From assembly GCA_015060485.1 (NCBI GenBank), contig SUYI01000034.1, positions 1-42,033 on the forward strand: a stretch of 42,033 bases of DNA, read 5' to 3'. Shown piece after piece: positions 18,682-26,559 of the stretch. The position numbers were made by a program, and so were the translations under genes. This stretch comes from Prevotella sp. (lineage in GTDB: Bacteria; Bacteroidota; Bacteroidia; Bacteroidales; Bacteroidaceae). Under the pieces are notes generated by a model that had not been told where the DNA came from, searched no databases, and was given only the letters and a program-made list of their open reading frames with translations. The first letter of the stretch is position 1. Every line of letters starts with the position of its first letter.

Positions 18682-18709
18682 ATTATAGAAAACATCACAC
18701 TTTGTCCAC

Positions 18710-21682
18710 TTATCCGTCCTCTTCGGTATAGGTCGACGGGCTGTGACCATACTGACGAGTAAAACACCGTGTGAAATATTTCGGATCGTTAAAACCCACC
18801 TTATAGGCTATCTCCGTAATGTTTCTGTTGGCCACATTCTCCAACAGCAATTTCTTGGCAATGTTCAGGCGGTAGTTGCGGATAAACTGTCCCGTGCTCT
18901 GTCCTGTTTCCTCGTTGAGTCGCTTAGAGACCAGACTACGGCTCATGCCGATAGCCTCTGCAAATTCAGTGATGCCGAACTCGCTGTCCATGTAGTTCTG
19001 CTCCATGATTTCCGTAGCCCGTTCCATAAACGACTTGTTGGTACGCATCGTCTCCTCCTTATCGGCTTCTACAGTACGATGATAACTCATTCGTAGTCTT
19101 TCATGATTGTCCAAAATGTTCTGGATTCGCAATTGTAACTGTTCCGGATCTTCCGATTCATCAAGGGCGTGGCGAATGGGCATCAGCAGTTTTTCTGCCT
19201 CCTGTCTGCGCATAGCCTCCATTCTGCGACGGTAGATCCACACTGCAATAGCAGCCATCAGCATCATAACGAGCATGACAAACCACCAGCTCTTCCAGAA
19301 GTACGGCACCACCTCTATCTCGATACTGATAACGTTCATCTCGGCATTTGTTCCTGTGGTATATTCCACCTCGAAGGTATAGTCGCCCGGCTTCGGACTG
19401 GTATAGCGTACGGAATGCTGGCCAGGTTTCAGCGGAATCCATTCGTTCTCGAAACCTAGCAGCCGGTATCTGTAGTGTCCCTGCGTCTCACCGGCATAGG
19501 TCAGCGTCGAGAAATCGACAGAGAACGACTTCACGGACTCGTGCAACCGGATATGGGTAGCCTGCGAGATGTCGGCATCCATATAGTCGCTGTTGGCGGC
19601 GGTAATCTCCTGATTGTCCACCATCAAACGGGTAAAGGTCAGGTGAACCGGATACCTGGCTTCTGTATTCTCGCCGCGCACCTCGGTCAGACCAGCGGCA
19701 CTGCCCAGATAGATGGCACCGTCGGGCCCCTTCACGGCGGAATTCCAATAGAACCGCTGACACAGCAGTCCGTCGTGTTCGCCATAATTATTAAAGGTGT
19801 GCGTGCGCACATCATAAACCGACAATCCATTATCCGTCGTAATCCACAGGCGGCCCTGTACGTCCTCCACGATGCCCTTCACGGCATTGTTAGCCAGTCC
19901 CTGGTCCGTCGTCAACACCTCGAAAGTTTCCTGGCCCTCTTCGTCCACGATGCGCCGATAGAGACCATAGCCATTCGAACCCAGCCACAGGTCACCATCC
20001 TTGGTTTCGCAGAAACAGCATATCTTGTCGATAACCGCCGACTCGGGCTGGTCGAGTTTGTTGCGCAACCTGCGATACTTGAAGTCACCCTTACCCGAGG
20101 GGCGTGAATGGAGGTCGATGATGCAGACTCCCGACAGGCATCCCATCCACAACAGTCCGCTACGGTCCACATGGCTGCCCACACAGCCTCTGATGTCGCG
20201 GTTTCCCCGAAACGGGTCCTCCAACCGTCCCGTCTGCAGGTCGTAGTAGAAGATGCCATCGTTGCTGCCAATCCACAGCGCATCGTTTATCCTGTCGTAG
20301 GCCAATGCGCCGATATAATCGGTCTGTCTGGCCATATCGGCAGTCATGTCGACGTGAGACACCCTGCCCGGGTCGGCCATCGGGATGTAGTTGAGTCCCC
20401 CACCCCACGAGCCGATCCACAGGCGGCCGTGGGCGTCGGGTTCCAACACCGACACGGTGTTATGCTTCAATCCGATGTCCGTCAACGGCCAGTGGTCGAA
20501 ACCGCTTACCTCTTCCCTCTTCCCTCTGACATCCAGCCTGTTGAGTCCACCTTCTACCGTACCTGCCCACAGCGTACCATCGGGTTCGACATACATGGCA
20601 TTAACAGGGTTGGGCGACAACGATTGGGGATTGCCCGGCTCGTGACGGAAGTTACGCAGCATCAGTGGCTGGGGAGACAGCTTGACGACTCCAGCCGTCT
20701 CGGTGCCAATCCAAATCTGACCGTCGCGAATCATCAGGCAGTGCACGAAATCGCTCGGCATAGGCTTTCCGCCGGTTGCTGTATTCCAGTGTTCGAAACG
20801 CTCACTCTGCTCGTCAAGAATGTCGACGCCTCGCAATGTTCCCACCAGCAGCCGTCCGTCGGGAGTCACCGCCAGTGCAGTGGCATGGTCGTGCGACAGC
20901 GAGCGTTCGTCGCTGGTATGCCGATAAGCGGTCAGCGAGCTGTCATACTGGTTATAGGCATAGAGTCCCAGATTGGTGGCAATCCATACCACATGGCCGC
21001 GTTTCAGCAAATCGGTCACATAGTGTCCTTGTAACTGCTGCATCGCTGGCGCCACGTCTTTACGCACCAACTTGTCGCCGCGCTCGACTAAGAGATACAG
21101 CCCATTCTCGATATTAATCCATACCGAGCCGTTATGTTCGATGTCACAGATGGTAATGTCGGGCGTATTACCGTGATAGCTGCAGCTGCTGATGTGCCCG
21201 ACGTTGCCTGCCTCATCGAAACTATAGCGGAAAATGCTGTCGCGTGTCACATGCCACAAGGCACCTTTGCTGTCGCAATACACCTTCACGGCATTCTGCC
21301 GCAGCCGGTGGTCCATGGCGGCAGGTGGCACCACGCAGCCCATCGTCCGCATGTCGACCACCACCGTGCCCTCGTCAAAGGCTACCCATAGGCGTTGGTG
21401 GCCGTCTTCTGCAAAACCCTTGCACGAATTGCTGGACATCTGTGTCAGACGGTTCAGCACGGGCATGGCAAACGAGTAGCCGTCATAACGGACAGCCCCA
21501 CCTCCATAAGTCGATATCCAGACGAAGCCCTGGCTGTCGGCAAATATCTGGTTGACGTTGTTATGTGGCAGTCCTGCTGCCAGATCCAGACAGGTAATGT
21601 TATACCGGTCGGTCAGTACATTCTTTGCCGCCAACGTGCCTGCCAGCAAGTGCAACAAGACAAAAATCACACAACGCCTCAT
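18710..21682 (-). CDS. HTCS-like membrane regulator with AraC output but no kinase or receiver
   Basis: 990 residues with signal peptide MRRCVIFVLLHLLAGTLAA. Residues about 30-680 are two-component-regulator propeller repeats (GLPHNNVNQIFADSQGFVWI, GLWAGT- and LWIGS-type blades), and about 690-780 is a Y_Y_Y domain (YRYRLLGFENEWIPLKPGQH). One transmembrane helix lies at about 793-815 (WWFVMLVMMLMAAIAVWIY). Only about 70 helical residues follow before an AraC HTH domain (about 885-985, with GMSRSLVSKRLNEETG and IAYKVGFNDPKYFTRCF). The HisKA, HATPase and receiver domains of classical hybrid two-component systems are absent. It is likely a one-component sensor of periplasmic arabinan fragments that activates susC. 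The start overlaps the guanine deaminase stop (ATGA). Confidence 0.9.
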   Translation of the reverse strand: MRRCVIFVLLHLLAGTLAAKNVLTDRYNITCLDLAAGLPHNNVNQIFADSQGFVWISTYGGGAVRYDGYSFAMPVLNRLTQMSSNSCKGFAEDGHQRLWVAFDEGTVVVDMRTMGCVVPPAAMDHRLRQNAVKVYCDSKGALWHVTRDSIFRYSFDEAGNVGHISSCSYHGNTPDITICDIEHNGSVWINIENGLYLLVERGDKLVRKDVAPAMQQLQGHYVTDLLKRGHVVWIATNLGLYAYNQYDSSLTAYRHTSDERSLSHDHATALAVTPDGRLLVGTLRGVDILDEQSERFEHWNTATGGKPMPSDFVHCLMIRDGQIWIGTETAGVVKLSPQPLMLRNFRHEPGNPQSLSPNPVNAMYVEPDGTLWAGTVEGGLNRLDVRGKREEVSGFDHWPLTDIGLKHNTVSVLEPDAHGRLWIGSWGGGLNYIPMADPGRVSHVDMTADMARQTDYIGALAYDRINDALWIGSNDGIFYYDLQTGRLEDPFRGNRDIRGCVGSHVDRSGLLWMGCLSGVCIIDLHSRPSGKGDFKYRRLRNKLDQPESAVIDKICCFCETKDGDLWLGSNGYGLYRRIVDEEGQETFEVLTTDQGLANNAVKGIVEDVQGRLWITTDNGLSVYDVRTHTFNNYGEHDGLLCQRFYWNSAVKGPDGAIYLGSAAGLTEVRGENTEARYPVHLTFTRLMVDNQEITAANSDYMDADISQATHIRLHESVKSFSVDFSTLTYAGETQGHYRYRLLGFENEWIPLKPGQHSVRYTSPKPGDYTFEVEYTTGTNAEMNVISIEIEVVPYFWKSWWFVMLVMMLMAAIAVWIYRRRMEAMRRQEAEKLLMPIRHALDESEDPEQLQLRIQNILDNHERLRMSYHRTVEADKEETMRTNKSFMERATEIMEQNYMDSEFGITEFAEAIGMSRSLVSKRLNEETGQSTGQFIRNYRLNIAKKLLLENVANRNITEIAYKVGFNDPKYFTRCFTRQYGHSPSTYTEEDG
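20505..20530 (-). repeat. Heptamer array in the HTCS-like gene (CTTCCCT family)
   Basis: CTTACCT, CTTCCCT, CTTCCCT and a partial unit. On the coding strand it reads GKREEVSG in frame at about residues 385-392, within a loop of the sensor propeller. Confidence 0.65.
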
Positions 21683-23001
21683 ACTACGTTCGGCTCAGGG
21701 ACTTCGCGGCCACGACAGAAGCGGTGGACTATCTGGCGGTCGTCGCCCACATAGATGAAACGCTCCAGACGGTGCAGCAGCGAGTATTCGGAAGGATAGA
21801 GTACGCTGTCGTCGATGACCAGTGCATCGAACTCGTAGCCGGGCTCGAAGCTGCCTACCCGGCCGAAGAAGCTGCCTGCCGACTTGGTGGCAATCCAGAA
21901 TATCTCGGACAGGTTGAGGAACGCCTTGTCGTGATTCAGCTGATAGTGCATCTTGCTGACCTGGATGGCATATACCAGCATGCGGAACATGTTCAGGTCG
22001 TGACCGCCGCTGATGTCGCTGCCCAGACCGATGCGCACGCCCTCGTCGAGCAGTGAGCGGATGGGGGCCATGCCCGACGACAGGTTGAAGTTCGACGTGG
22101 GACAGTGGGCCACCATCACCCCGTTGCGCTTCATCAGTTCCAGTTCCTCACCCTCGGTCCACACACAGTGTGCCATGATGGTTGGCGTCTGTCCGAAGAG
22201 TCCATAGCGGTTGTAGGCGTCGCCATAGCTCTTGCTCTCCGGCTCCAGCTCAGCCACCCAGGCTATCTCGGAGAGGTTTTCCGACAGGTGCGACTGCACG
22301 GGCAGCTGATACTTATTAGCCAGCTCGCCACAGGCCTTCAGCAGCTCGGGTGTACACGACGGCACGAAACGCGGGGTGATGATGGGACGGACGAGAGGTG
22401 AGAGGTGAGAGGTGAGAGGTGAGAGGTGAGAGAATTCGGCGATAAGCCGTTCGATGCCCTCGACGGCGGCCTCGACATCCTCACATAGTACCTCGGGACA
22501 GTGGCGGTTCATGGCCACCTTACCCACCAATGCACCCATGCCGGCCTCCTGATACAGCTGCATCAGCCTGCGGGTGCTCTCCGTATGCACGGTGGCGAAG
22601 ACTACGCTACGCATCGTCCCGAACAGCCACTGGGTATGCATGAAGCGGCGATACATGCGCTCGGCATACTCCACGTCGGCATATTTCGACTCCTCGGGGA
22701 AGGTGTAGTTCTCCAGCCACGGCAGCAGTTCCAAATCCATCGCCACACCCTGGTTGTGCACCTGCGGGGCATGTACGTGCATATCGTTCATCGCCGGGAT
22801 GAGCAGCTTGTCGCCAAAGTCGACAATCTCAGCAGTTGAGATTTGAGGTTTGAGCTTTGAGCTTTGAGATTTGAGGTCTTCCAGGTTGGAGGCGACACCA
22901 ACAACGCAGCCGTCGTCATCCACTGCGACATAGCCATTCTCATAGACCTCGAAACGGTCCTTCTCCTTCGTAAAGAGAATATGTGCCTTATATATCTTCA
23001 T
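21679..23001 (-). CDS. guaD: Guanine deaminase
   Basis: 440 residues. The amidohydrolase fold closely follows animal and bacterial guanine deaminases: metal-binding HVHAPQ, then WLENYTFPEESKYAD, VFATVHTESTRRLM, VGKVAMNRHCPE, RPIITPRFVPSC, QSHLSEN, MAHCVW, AHCPTSNFNLSSG and GLGSDISGG. It converts guanine to xanthine and ammonia. The start at 23001 (MKIYKAHILF) is preferred; an upstream in-frame ATG gives MQRFIPLGQRT, which is translated repeat. Two heptamer arrays are in frame (residues about 42-56 and 190-203), the second being five identical units. It overlaps the downstream HTCS-like gene by 4 bases and follows a kinase-like gene. No xanthine-using gene is nearby. Confidence 0.93.
   Translation of the reverse strand: MKIYKAHILFTKEKDRFEVYENGYVAVDDDGCVVGVASNLEDLKSQSSKLKPQISTAEIVDFGDKLLIPAMNDMHVHAPQVHNQGVAMDLELLPWLENYTFPEESKYADVEYAERMYRRFMHTQWLFGTMRSVVFATVHTESTRRLMQLYQEAGMGALVGKVAMNRHCPEVLCEDVEAAVEGIERLIAEFSHLSPLTSHLSPLVRPIITPRFVPSCTPELLKACGELANKYQLPVQSHLSENLSEIAWVAELEPESKSYGDAYNRYGLFGQTPTIMAHCVWTEGEELELMKRNGVMVAHCPTSNFNLSSGMAPIRSLLDEGVRIGLGSDISGGHDLNMFRMLVYAIQVSKMHYQLNHDKAFLNLSEIFWIATKSAGSFFGRVGSFEPGYEFDALVIDDSVLYPSEYSLLHRLERFIYVGDDRQIVHRFCRGREVPEPNVV
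22393..22432 (-). repeat. Perfect heptamer array in guaD (five GAGAGGT units)
   Basis: Five identical GAGAGGT units at 22393-22427 plus GAGAG. It encodes SHLSPLTSHLSPL on the coding strand, just before RPIITPRF. It is the most regular array in the window, so the most prone to slippage; loss or gain of one unit would shift the frame. Confidence 0.92.
22836..22877 (-). repeat. Heptamer array in guaD (TTTGAGN family)
   Basis: Six units of TTGAG(A/G/C)T. On the coding strand it encodes DLKSQSSKLKPQIST in frame, near the N-terminus between the first sheet and the IVDFG segment. Confidence 0.88.
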
Positions 23002-23042
23002 AGTTCTTTGACCTAAAGGTATAAAGCGTTGCAAGCAACGAT
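23002..23042 (-). repeat. Tandem-hairpin element, copy C (guaD leader)
   Basis: On the minus strand it reads CGTTGCTTGCAACG, then CTTTATACCTTTAGGTCAAAG, then AACT, and runs directly into the guaD ATG. It matches copy A outside a few bases. It therefore forms the whole guaD leader after the upstream gene. Confidence 0.8.
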
Positions 23043-23058
23043 TTGACAGTTGACAGTT
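23043..23058 (-). repeat. Short heptamer array (TTGACAG, two units)
   Basis: Two TTGACAG units plus TT, between copy C of the hairpin element and the stop codon of the kinase-like gene. Confidence 0.55.
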
Positions 23059-23061
23059 TTA

Positions 23062-23682
23062 TTACTCAATACATTTCATCAGGAAGTCCACAGCACCGTT
23101 CACACCGAACTTACGCACATCCAGCGAGATGTCGTAGTTGGTGGCGTCCTTCCATTCGCGACCTGTGAACTTCTTTGTATACAGCTCGCGGCTGAAGTCG
23201 TTGTCGACTATCATCGCTGCAGCGTCGTGCTCGCTGATGTCGTACTTCTCGGCAATGCGACGCTTGCGGCAGTCCACACTCGAATGGACGAAAATCTTCA
23301 GCGCATTCGGATGGTCGGCAAAGATGTCGAAACCGCAACGGCCCACGATGACGCACGACTCCTCGGCGGCAATCTTACGGATGGCATCCGCCTGCGCCTG
23401 AAACAGCGCATGACTCGTGTCACCCTGTTCCTGACCGTCATACTGTGCATGGGCCATATACGTCCGGTAGAAGTTGGTGAAGTCGTCGCGCCACAGCGGG
23501 TTACGCGACTCAATCTTCTCCACAGCGTCCTCGACAGTACGCATCCGCGAGGCCACCTCGTTCAGGATCTGCTTGTCCAGCAGCTTCACTCCGAGCCGGC
23601 GAGCCAGCTCAGCACCAATCTCATGACCGCCCGTTCCAAACATGCGGCTGATGGTAATCACGAATTTCTCTTCTTTGTTCAT
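23062..23682 (-). CDS. Cytidylate kinase-like protein
   Basis: 206 residues from the ATG at 23682. The open frame extends upstream to 23760, but a promoter -7 box lies inside that extension, so the shorter form is preferred. MNKEEKFVITISRMFGTGGH has the glycine-rich P-loop variant of the cytidylate-kinase-like family (PF13189 type), followed by LARRLGVKLLDKQILNEVAS; later CVIVGRCGFDIFADHPNALK and REWKDATNYDISLDVRKFGV fit the same family. Substrate is unproven; true Cmk enzymes differ in the NMP-binding region. It lies 60 bases upstream of guaD and probably begins the transcript that includes guaD and the PUL regulator. Confidence 0.82.
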   Translation of the reverse strand: MNKEEKFVITISRMFGTGGHEIGAELARRLGVKLLDKQILNEVASRMRTVEDAVEKIESRNPLWRDDFTNFYRTYMAHAQYDGQEQGDTSHALFQAQADAIRKIAAEESCVIVGRCGFDIFADHPNALKIFVHSSVDCRKRRIAEKYDISEHDAAAMIVDNDFSRELYTKKFTGREWKDATNYDISLDVRKFGVNGAVDFLMKCIE

Positions 23683-23706
23683 AGCCTTAGGATTTTTATT
23701 TATTTG

Positions 23707-23738
23707 CAAAGATATGAAATTCCCACGAAACCGCCAAA
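23707..23738 (-). promoter_or_regulatory. Promoter of the kinase-like/guaD/regulator operon
   Basis: TTTG at 23735-23738, a 20-base spacer and TATCTTTG at 23707-23714, all on the minus strand: a full match to the Bacteroidota consensus. The -7 box ends 24 bases before the chosen ATG. Confidence 0.8.
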
Positions 23739-23785
23739 CTTTTTTAGTTTTTTTACTCAAAGAGTAAAGAATAGGAGTCTTTTCA

Positions 23786-25465
23786 TCATGACAATCCCTC
23801 GATCTCTCCGTTCTCGATGGTGATGCGCTCGGCTTGCGGGCTCTTGGGCAGTCCGGGCATGCGGAGCATGTCGCCGGCGATGGTCACAATCATCTCGCTG
23901 CCACAGTTCAGAATGACGTCGCGGATACGAATCGTAAAGCCCTCGGGAGAGCCATACCGCGTAGAGTCTGCCGAGAAGGAGAATTGAGTCTTAGCGATGC
24001 AGACGGGGTATTGGGCGATGGCGCCATCCTCGTCGGTAAAGTAGCTGCGCAGGGCTTCCAGCTTTTTCGTCACCGTCTTGCCGTACTCCACAGCCGAGGC
24101 GCCATAGATGCGCTTGCACACCTTCTCAATCTTGTCTTCCAACTGGTCGGCCTCTTTATAGGTGAAGCGGATGGGCAGGGGCTGCTGGCGCTCGATGGTG
24201 TCGACAACGGTCTGGGCCAGTTCCGTGGCACCCTCGCCGCCCTTCAGGAAGGCTTCGTTGACGGCAAAACCTACGCCCAGGTCCTCGCAGTTCTTGCGGA
24301 CGATGTCTATCTCCTCCTCCATATCCGTATCATGACGGTTCAGGGTGACGACGACGGGCTGTCCGAAACCCTGCATGTTGCGGATGTGGCGGTTCAGGTT
24401 CTTCAGACCTTCTGTCAGTCCCTTGGCGTTAGGCTCCTTGATATGTTCGAGGGCTACGCCGCCATGCATCTTCAGTCCCTGCGTAGTGGCTACGATAACC
24501 ACCAACCGAGGCTGAAGACCCGTCTTGCGGCACTTGATGTCAAAGAACTTCTCAGCACCGAGGTCCGCACCAAATCCCGCCTCTGTCACCACGTAGTCGC
24601 TGAACGTCATGGCCATCTTCGTGGCCACCACGCTGGAGCAGCCGTGGGCGATGTTGGCAAACGGGCCGCCATGAATATAAGCCGGCGTATGTTCGGTGGT
24701 TTGTACCAGATTGGGGTTCAGGGCATCGCGCAACAGCACTGTGATGGCTCCCGCCACACCGAGGTCCTTCACCTTGAACAGCTTGCCGTCGGCAGTGATG
24801 CCCAGCACAATATTTTCTATGCGTCGCTGCAGGTCCTCCTCGCTGGTAGCCAGACAGAGGATGGCCATCAGTTCCGATGCCGGCGTGATGTCGAAACCCG
24901 TCTCCGAGACGACGCCGTCGCCACGCAGTCCCGTCACCACGTTGCGCAGGGCACGGTCGTTCACGTCGAGCACGCGCTTCCAGAATATCTCACGCAGCGA
25001 GAATCCCTCCTTACGGTGCTGGTACAGGTAGTTGTCCAACAAGGCGCTGATGGTGTTGTGGGCCGAGGTCACCGCATGGAAGTCGCCCGTGAAGTGCAGG
25101 TTGATCTTCTCCATGGGCAACACCTGGGCATAGCCACCTCCGGCAGCACCGCCCTTCATGCCAAAGCAAGGTCCAAGCGAGGGCTCGCGCAGAGCCACAG
25201 CGGCATTCTTGCCCAAGCGGTTCAGTCCCAGCGCCAGTCCAATGCTGACGGTGGTCTTGCCAATACCGGCCTTCGTAGGAGAGATAGCTGTCACCAGAAT
25301 CAGGCGGCTTTTCTTTACCCGCTTCTCGTCGATAAGACTGATGGGCACCTTGGCCATATAGCGTCCATAGGGTTCAATCTTTTCGGGGTCGATGCCCAGC
25401 TGGCTGGCAATCTCACTGATGTGCTTCAACTCGCATTCGCGTGCAATCTGTATGTCTGTCTTCAT
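23786..25465 (-). CDS. fhs: Formate-tetrahydrofolate ligase
   Basis: 559 residues, the usual size for this monofunctional enzyme. The P-loop is [20 protein letters not shown] (near residues 60-75), with Ile and Lys where Glu and Pro are more common. [35 protein letters not shown] and the C-terminal [15 protein letters not shown] are family hallmarks. It makes 10-formyl-tetrahydrofolate from formate, THF and ATP in the cytoplasm, supplying one-carbon units for purine synthesis; purN, which uses 10-formyl-THF, lies about 1.1 kb away but in a separate unit. It is transcribed alone from its own consensus promoter. Confidence 0.97.
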   Translation of the reverse strand: MKTDIQIARECELKHISEIASQLGIDPEKIEPYGRYMAKVPISLIDEKRVKKSRLILVTAISPTKAGIGKTTVSIGLALGLNRLGKNAAVALREPSLGPCFGMKGGAAGGGYAQVLPMEKINLHFTGDFHAVTSAHNTISALLDNYLYQHRKEGFSLREIFWKRVLDVNDRALRNVVTGLRGDGVVSETGFDITPASELMAILCLATSEEDLQRRIENIVLGITADGKLFKVKDLGVAGAITVLLRDALNPNLVQTTEHTPAYIHGGPFANIAHGCSSVVATKMAMTFSDYVVTEAGFGADLGAEKFFDIKCRKTGLQPRLVVIVATTQGLKMHGGVALEHIKEPNAKGLTEGLKNLNRHIRNMQGFGQPVVVTLNRHDTDMEEEIDIVRKNCEDLGVGFAVNEAFLKGGEGATELAQTVVDTIERQQPLPIRFTYKEADQLEDKIEKVCKRIYGASAVEYGKTVTKKLEALRSYFTDEDGAIAQYPVCIAKTQFSFSADSTRYGSPEGFTIRIRDVILNCGSEMIVTIAGDMLRMPGLPKSPQAERITIENGEIEGLS

Positions 25466-25487
25466 AACATTTTTAAGTTAGTGGGTG

Positions 25488-25519
25488 CAAAGATAGACAA
25501 TATTTGTCACACGGCCAAA
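25488..25519 (-). promoter_or_regulatory. fhs promoter
   Basis: TTTG at 25516-25519, a 20-base spacer and TATCTTTG at 25488-25495 on the minus strand. The -7 box ends 22 bases before the fhs ATG. Confidence 0.8.
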
Positions 25520-25554
25520 TAATATGAAAGATTTTGCAAGACGTCTTTCGACAG

Positions 25555-26047
25555 TCATCGTTTGCGTTGCTTATACAACCGTATGCCAATGGAACTGTTG
25601 ACGAAACAGTCGTTCAGATAGCCGTTGGTGGAGTCGTGATGATAGCGGATATTGTTGAATTGCCCGAAGACATTCAGGAAGTACCGCCCAAAGTTGTAGG
25701 TCACCGACATTCACCGAGTACCCGAATCCACAGCCTCTGTAGCCCACCTTGAAGCCAATCTTCTTCGTCGGCCGGGTCACCAGTCGCGTATCATTGTCGT
25801 AGTCTTCGTTTTGCACGTTGCCATTGGCTTTCATACTGACGATGGTCTGGCTTATATTGCCTCTCAGCATCACCTGCCAGGGTTGATCCGGGATGTCAAT
25901 ATAGCGGCGGTCAACACCTCTGACCACCATAGAGTCCTTTTTGGTGCTCAATTTCTTCAGCAGTTTGTGCACACCGCCTTGTGCTGACAACTGACTGCAA
26001 AACAGTGTCATGGTCAATATCACGAGAGCGTATCGAACTTGTTTCAT
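25555..26047 (-). pseudogene. Remnant of a DUF4421-type gene with internal deletion and frameshift
   Basis: From the ATG at 26047 the frame gives signal peptide MKQVRYALVILTMTLFCSQL and then the N-terminal part of a DUF4421-like protein (RRYIDIPDQPWQVMLRGN, KIGFKVGYRGCGFGYSVNVG). After about 140 residues the frame turns into unrelated sequence ending at 25571. In the +1 frame the DNA resumes a typical C-terminus, SVTYNFGRYFLNVFGQFNNI and later SSIGIRLYKQRKR, ending in TGA at 25555. Intact members are usually more than 300 residues, so the middle (roughly 150 residues or more) is missing and the two ends are joined out of frame near 25700. The promoter is intact, suggesting recent decay. DUF4421 function is unknown; members look like outer-membrane beta proteins. 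Confidence 0.75.
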
Positions 26048-26098
26048 ATTGACGCTATGTAGCTTGACTGTACTCAATTTCGAACCACTTTATCCCTG

Positions 26099-26128
26099 CA
26101 AAAATAGGAATAAAAAAGCAAAACACAA
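26099..26128 (-). promoter_or_regulatory. Promoter of the DUF4421 remnant
   Basis: TTTG at 26125-26128 and TATTTTTG at 26099-26106 on the minus strand, separated by 18 bases. Confidence 0.6.
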
Positions 26129-26187
26129 AAAAAATGGTGATAAATGATTGAAATAGTGCAAATTAGAACGGTTTTTCGGCGAAAAGC

Positions 26188-26218
26188 TTGGTTTTTTGAA
26201 TAAAAAACCGTAAATTCG
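26188..26218 (+). promoter_or_regulatory. SemiSWEET promoter with hairpin in the spacer
   Basis: TTG at 26188-26190, a 20-base spacer and TAAATTCG at 26211-26218, a near-consensus -7 box. The spacer holds a perfect hairpin, GGTTTTTT-GAAT-AAAAAACC, at 26190-26209. Confidence 0.55.
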
Positions 26219-26249
26219 CAGCCAATAACTAACTAAAATACTAAAGACT

Positions 26250-26525
26250 ATGGACAACGATTTTTTTATTCACCTTTGCGGCTGGGTTGCCAGCATCGGT
26301 CTTATTCTGGGTTATCTGCCCCAGGCCGTTCAGACCATCCGTACGCGTAACACCGACGGCATCTCGCTGCCCGGTTTCATCATGATGGCCGTAGGATGCT
26401 TTGCTTTTGTCGTTCAGGGACTGTTGATTGAGAATTACTACCTGATGCTCACCAACCTCATCACCTTTACCTGCAGCGTCATCATCTTTGTCATCAAGAT
26501 GCAGAATGACTGTAAAAAGAGGTGA
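26250..26525 (+). CDS. SemiSWEET-type small sugar transporter (PQ-loop protein)
   Basis: 91 residues with three predicted membrane helices (about 8-25, 41-59, 65-84), the size of a bacterial SemiSWEET half-unit that works as a dimer. The motif LGYLPQAVQTIRTRNTDGIS contains the PQ pair at the end of helix 1, and YYLMLTNLITF provides the conserved Asn in helix 3. It would let a sugar cross the inner membrane by facilitated diffusion; the substrate is not predictable. It is monocistronic, with its own promoter. Its stop codon TGA is formed by the first unit of a heptamer array. Confidence 0.88.
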   Translation: MDNDFFIHLCGWVASIGLILGYLPQAVQTIRTRNTDGISLPGFIMMAVGCFAFVVQGLLIENYYLMLTNLITFTCSVIIFVIKMQNDCKKR

Positions 26526-26555
26526 GAGGTAAGAGGTAAGAGGTGAGAAATAAGA
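26519..26555. repeat. Heptamer array filling the SemiSWEET-purN gap (GTGAGAG family)
   Basis: About five units: GTGAGAG, GTAAGAG, GTAAGAG, GTGAGAA, ATAAGAA. It fills nearly the whole 34-base space between the two convergent genes and provides the SemiSWEET stop codon. Confidence 0.85.
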
Positions 26556-26559
26556 AAAG

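Noticed and set aside
22393..22432. Heptamer arrays considered as a CRISPR array
   Set aside because: Units are 7 bases with no spacers, and no cas genes are present.
23034..23036. An upstream guaD start giving MQRFIPLGQRT
   Set aside because: The extra peptide is the translated hairpin element, and the guanine deaminase alignment starts at the ATG at 23001.
23683..23760. A longer start for the cytidylate-kinase-like gene
   Set aside because: A consensus promoter lies inside the extension, and the family alignment begins at the inner ATG.
26190..26209. The A/T hairpin upstream of SemiSWEET considered as a terminator
   Set aside because: It lies between the -33 and -7 boxes of the SemiSWEET promoter and no gene ends upstream of it in that direction.
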